Assembly: GCF_900109545.1 (NCBI RefSeq)
Contig: NZ_FOAP01000021.1
Coordinates: 95,097 to 159,096, forward strand
Source of the DNA: Stigmatella aurantiaca
GTDB taxonomy: Bacteria; Myxococcota; Myxococcia; Myxococcales; Myxococcaceae
DNA length: 64,000 nt
Direction of reading: 5' to 3'
In this document: positions 61,497 through 64,000 of the stretch, one piece after another
How positions within the stretch are numbered: the stretch's first letter is position 1
Layout of the letters: every line of letters begins with the position of its first letter
The notes under the pieces: model-generated
Told to the model about the DNA's origin: nothing
The model's input: only the letters and a program-made list of their open reading frames with translations
Database searches by the model: none
Program-made: the position numbers and the translations under genes

Positions 61497-62735
61497 TCAG
61501 GGGCCTGGAGCCTGGGCGGCCCATGAGCGTGAAAGGCCGGACAGGTACTCCCCGGTGGGGGGAGGTGCTGAGCGCTCTGTGCTGTCCAAGGGACTGCTGT
61601 TCGTATGGCCGCCCGTCATGAGGACGCGGCCTGAGCCCAGGAGGGTGGCGGTGTGGTGCGAGCGGGCTGTGTCCAGCGGGGGCATGGAAGCCCAGGTGCC
61701 GAGGGCGGGGTCGAAAATCTCCGTGCTGGAGAGGACCGCTCCCGCGCTTCCTCCTGCCACCAGCACCTTTCCCGAAGGTAGCACGCTGGCCGTGTGGTAC
61801 GCGCGGGCCACCTCCAGGGCCCCTACGCGCCGCCATTGCCGGGTGGTGGGCTCGAACAGCTCCGCGTGGGTTAACGCGTCTGGAGCGCCGGTCGAGTTTC
61901 CTCCCGCCACCAGCACCTTCCCAGAGAAGAGCCTGCTGGCCGTGTGGTAGGCGCGCGCGGCTTCCATGAGACCCGCTGCCGACCATCTGCCCGTGGCGGG
62001 ATCATAGATTTCTGTGCTGTTCAGGGCGTTGTAGGTCCCGAACCCGCCGGTGATCAGCACGTGGCCTGAAGGCAACACCGTGGCGGTGTGTCCATACCGG
62101 GCCGTGAGAAGGGGAGAGGAGGGGGACCAAGTGTCTGTGGCGGGCTCGTACACCTCGGTGCTGGCGAGGGCACCTCCTGCCCCAAAACCTCCTGTCACCA
62201 GCACCTTTCCTGAAGGGAGAACGCTGGCGGTGTGATGAGTCCGGATGACGCTCATGGGACGCGCCGCAGACCAAGCCTGAGTGAACGTATCGAACACCTC
62301 GGTGCTGGCGAGGATGTCGTGAACGTGTTGCCCGCCTGCGGCCAAGACCTTGCCCGAAGGCAGCAAGGTGGCCGTGTGTCCAAAGCGGACCATGAGCAGG
62401 TTTCCCGTGGGGGTCCAGGTGTCCGTGCCTGGGTCGTAGAGCTCCGAGCTGTTCCGGGCCTCGGTACCGTACCGGCCCACCGCCAAGACCTTGCCTGAAT
62501 GCAGCAGGGTAGCGGTGTGCCCATGGCGGGCGTTCACCATGTGAGCTGCCGGTTCCCAGGGCGCGATGCACGGAAGGCACTCCTCCCAAGAACCCCTGAG
62601 TGCTTCGGCACGCGCCTCGCCTGGAGGCGGTGTTTCACCGCAGCCCAGAACTCCACCGAGCACGGCGCCCGCGAGCATCAGCCAGCCGGGGAGCCAGGTA
62701 AAGCCATACACCCTGCGCATAGGAAGAATCGCCAT
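61497..62735 (-). CDS. Kelch-repeat lipoprotein (beta-propeller)
   Basis: A 412-residue protein. The lipoprotein signal ends VLGC (Cys32). Seven kelch-type repeats follow, each with a variant of HTATLLPSGKVLAAGG, and are expected to form a seven-bladed propeller. Similar to many secreted myxobacterial kelch proteins of unknown function; no catalytic residues (such as galactose oxidase copper ligands) are evident. ATG at 62735; an ATG at 62720 is possible. Confidence 0.88.
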   Translation of the reverse strand: MAILPMRRVYGFTWLPGWLMLAGAVLGGVLGCGETPPPGEARAEALRGSWEECLPCIAPWEPAAHMVNARHGHTATLLHSGKVLAVGRYGTEARNSSELYDPGTDTWTPTGNLLMVRFGHTATLLPSGKVLAAGGQHVHDILASTEVFDTFTQAWSAARPMSVIRTHHTASVLPSGKVLVTGGFGAGGALASTEVYEPATDTWSPSSPLLTARYGHTATVLPSGHVLITGGFGTYNALNSTEIYDPATGRWSAAGLMEAARAYHTASRLFSGKVLVAGGNSTGAPDALTHAELFEPTTRQWRRVGALEVARAYHTASVLPSGKVLVAGGSAGAVLSSTEIFDPALGTWASMPPLDTARSHHTATLLGSGRVLMTGGHTNSSPLDSTERSAPPPTGEYLSGLSRSWAAQAPGP

Positions 62736-62781
62736 GCGAGGGGAAGGTAGTGAGATCAGGATGGGAAAGATGTCCCCCGAA

Positions 62782-62809
62782 CGGGTGTCCCTCTTTAGAG
62801 GGACACCCG
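62782..62809 (-). terminator. Perfect 12-bp hairpin downstream of the expansin gene
   Basis: CGGGTGTCCCTC (62782-62793) and GAGGGACACCCG (62798-62809) form a perfect stem with loop TTTA, 36 bases past the end of the expansin gene. No T-run follows, but stability is high. It also separates the kelch gene start. Confidence 0.65.
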
Positions 62810-62845
62810 CTGATCACATCCGAGGGGCCACCCGTTCCGGAGCTG

Positions 62846-63568
62846 CTACTTCAAGGGGAACTGGGCCGTGCCTTCGAAAAGTGACTTCGCCTCGATGCGA
62901 GGCACGCTGTCCTCGAGCCTCTGGCCATCCGAGGCCGTCACGCGCAGCCGCAGGGGGCGGAGGTCCACTCGCGGGGCGGAGGTGAAGTAGTTGTAGTTCT
63001 CGCGCTTCATCTCCATCCAGTCACCGGTTGCTCCCTGCAACTCCAGCTTCGCGATGGGATACCGGTGGTTGCGCACCTGGATGGCCGTCCAATCCTTGGA
63101 ACTGCCTTCCTTGATGTGGTAGCGCATCGAGCCCTTCACCGCGCACGTGACGGGGCGCCAGCGCGTCGTCACCCGGCCGTCCTTCAGCGGGGCGATCTTC
63201 TCGAAGGCCTGCTTGCTCAGGTCCAGGTGGCCCGAGGCGCACTCCGGGCAGCTGTCGACGATGCGCACGCGCACGGTGCCCTGGGGGCCTTCCACTTCCG
63301 CGCAGGAGCCGCATACCGCGCTGTTGGCGAACTGCGGCGCGTTCATCGCGGCCACGTCCATGTCCTCGGGGCTCGCGTCGTAGCCGCAGTGCCCCGCGCC
63401 CGTCGCCTCGTACCAGGTGGCGATGCCCTGCTTGAAGTCGCCCAGCGCGCGCACTTCGCCGTTGGGATCATTGGTGAAGCCTGTGTCGTCCTCGGAGGAT
63501 GAGCACGCCGTCAGGCCCAGCAGGCAAACCGCGGTGAGGTTCCGGAGAGAGAAGAGTTCAATGCGCAT
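62846..63568 (-). CDS. Expansin-like lipoprotein (EXLX type)
   Basis: A 240-residue protein. The lipoprotein signal ends LTAC (Cys22). The double-psi barrel D1 shows ATWYEATGAGHCGYD, VRIVDSCPECASGHLDLS and FEKIAPLKDG. The D2 domain (IQVRNHRYPIAKLEL) is a beta-sandwich carbohydrate-binding module. Bacterial expansins loosen cellulose or peptidoglycan-rich walls without hydrolysis. The start is the ATG at 63568 with AAGGAG seven bases upstream. Confidence 0.9.
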   Translation of the reverse strand: MRIELFSLRNLTAVCLLGLTACSSSEDDTGFTNDPNGEVRALGDFKQGIATWYEATGAGHCGYDASPEDMDVAAMNAPQFANSAVCGSCAEVEGPQGTVRVRIVDSCPECASGHLDLSKQAFEKIAPLKDGRVTTRWRPVTCAVKGSMRYHIKEGSSKDWTAIQVRNHRYPIAKLELQGATGDWMEMKRENYNYFTSAPRVDLRPLRLRVTASDGQRLEDSVPRIEAKSLFEGTAQFPLK

Positions 63569-63834
63569 GGGAGGCTCCTTGCACCCGTGGGAGGACTGAA
63601 GCGTAGTGTGGCCCTCGCATGCCCGTATGAGGCTTCGCTCATGGCGCAATGGTCCGCCAGGGCTGCAACGGTGTGGGCGGGGCAACGGCGCATCGCGTGG
63701 CCGCCAGAGTACTTCTCACAGGACCGCCAGGTGCCCCAGGGCGTGCGGCCCCCGGCGCAGGTGGAGGTGGGTATCAGTTCGCCGTGCCGCGTCATGTCCC
63801 CATGGACGGGAGGACATGGGGCCGAATGCGGGAC
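63569..63834 (-). pseudogene. Fragment with a PhoX/DUF839 phosphatase signature
   Basis: On the minus strand, codons 63759 down to 63713 read CAGGRTPWGTWRSCEK, close to the NCAGGPTPWGTW-SCEE signature of PhoX/DUF839 alkaline phosphatases. The preceding residues (RHGELIPTST) also fit. The frame has a stop at 63835-63837 upstream, and the sequence after the motif (GGHAMRRCPAHTV) departs from the family, so only a broken piece remains. No start codon with a ribosome binding site is visible. The similarity rests on one motif by eye. Confidence 0.4.
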
Positions 63835-63915
63835 TCACCCGTCCTCAAGTCCGCGGCGCATGGCTCCGAAGAGAGCGCTGGGGTTAATGACGGCCGGTCG
63901 TTTAGCACTACTGAG

Positions 63916-64000
63916 TCAGGGTCCCAGAGGGTGAAAGGGGAGGCCGAACGGGTTGCGCCCAGAACGCTCGGAGTGGGAGTGGTGGCAGGTGGGGCATCGA
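63916..64000 (-). CDS. Possible 3' end of a gene running beyond the window
   Basis: The minus-strand frame ending at TGA 63916-63918 is open to the window edge and reads RCPTCHHSHSERSGRNPF and on, with mostly C or G at third positions, unlike the other two frames. The CPTC pair suggests a zinc-binding tail. At 27 residues this is too short to assign. Confidence 0.25.
   Translation of the reverse strand, partial: RCPTCHHSHSERSGRNPFGLPFHPLGP

Noticed and set aside
63587..63934. A 115-codon plus-strand frame at the right end
   Set aside because: No ribosome binding site, mixed codon bias, and it is opposite the PhoX-like fragment.

Overview
The window is very GC-rich, with strongly GC-biased third codon positions, dense genes and few AT-rich stretches. 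It matches a fruiting myxobacterium (Myxococcales, Cystobacterineae; a Stigmatella, Cystobacter or Hyalangium-like genome is my guess). The strongest evidence is a complete exoA-exoI type spore-coat polysaccharide operon. A zinc-ribbon Ser/Thr kinase beside FHA proteins, an NtrC-family response regulator, a DUF4388 protein and a DUF5953/DUF6310/Imm11 locus also fit. Species-level assignment cannot be made by eye.

Layout. 1-631: 3' end of a thioester-reductase domain, probably the end of a nonribosomal peptide or polyketide gene to the left. 659-4369: hrpA helicase. 4419-7199 (minus strand): a candidate toxin/immunity locus (DUF6310 lipoprotein with a nuclease-like tip, DUF5953, Imm11) preceded by a gene remnant carrying three in-frame stops and bordered by two tRNA genes (Glu, Lys). 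7579-13000: greB, a hypothetical, a PIN-PhoH ATPase, a DUF493 protein, a methyltransferase and a diacylglycerol-kinase-like protein. 13134-15044: dnaK. 15191-20657: a MoxR/RavA-type ATPase, a VWA protein and a small coiled-coil protein. 20668-28161: a signalling block with a diadenylate cyclase, a DksA-type protein, an FHA protein, a Ser/Thr kinase, a second FHA protein and a Rel/SpoT enzyme. 28244-32708: ridA, a triple DsbA-like protein and an ABC exporter. 32812-40265: a penicillin-binding transpeptidase, a DUF4388 protein, a glutaredoxin-like protein, a degenerate GGDEF regulator, an NtrC-type regulator, an SDR protein and a TPR protein. 40299-42704: two tandem prephenate dehydratases and an EVE protein. 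42771-46696: glycogen debranching enzyme and treZ.

47515-58494 is the exo operon. It runs through the Wza-like exporter, beta-barrel, Wzc-like co-polymerase, tyrosine kinase, priming glycosyltransferase, YvcK-like protein, GNAT, aminotransferase-fold protein and GNAT, plus an extra secreted protein translationally coupled to the end. A good sigma-54 promoter match lies about 80 nt before exoA. Directly downstream and convergent is a secretome block: a GH128 glucanase with a discoidin domain, a GH114 polygalactosaminidase lipoprotein, a DUF4142 protein, a seven-repeat kelch lipoprotein and an expansin-like lipoprotein. The right edge holds a fragment with a PhoX/DUF839 signature and perhaps the tail of one more gene.

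The most interesting points are the DUF6310-DUF5953-Imm11 locus with its remnant, the placement of a galactosaminidase beside the spore-coat operon, and the run of zinc-ribbon FHA/kinase proteins inside a second-messenger neighbourhood.
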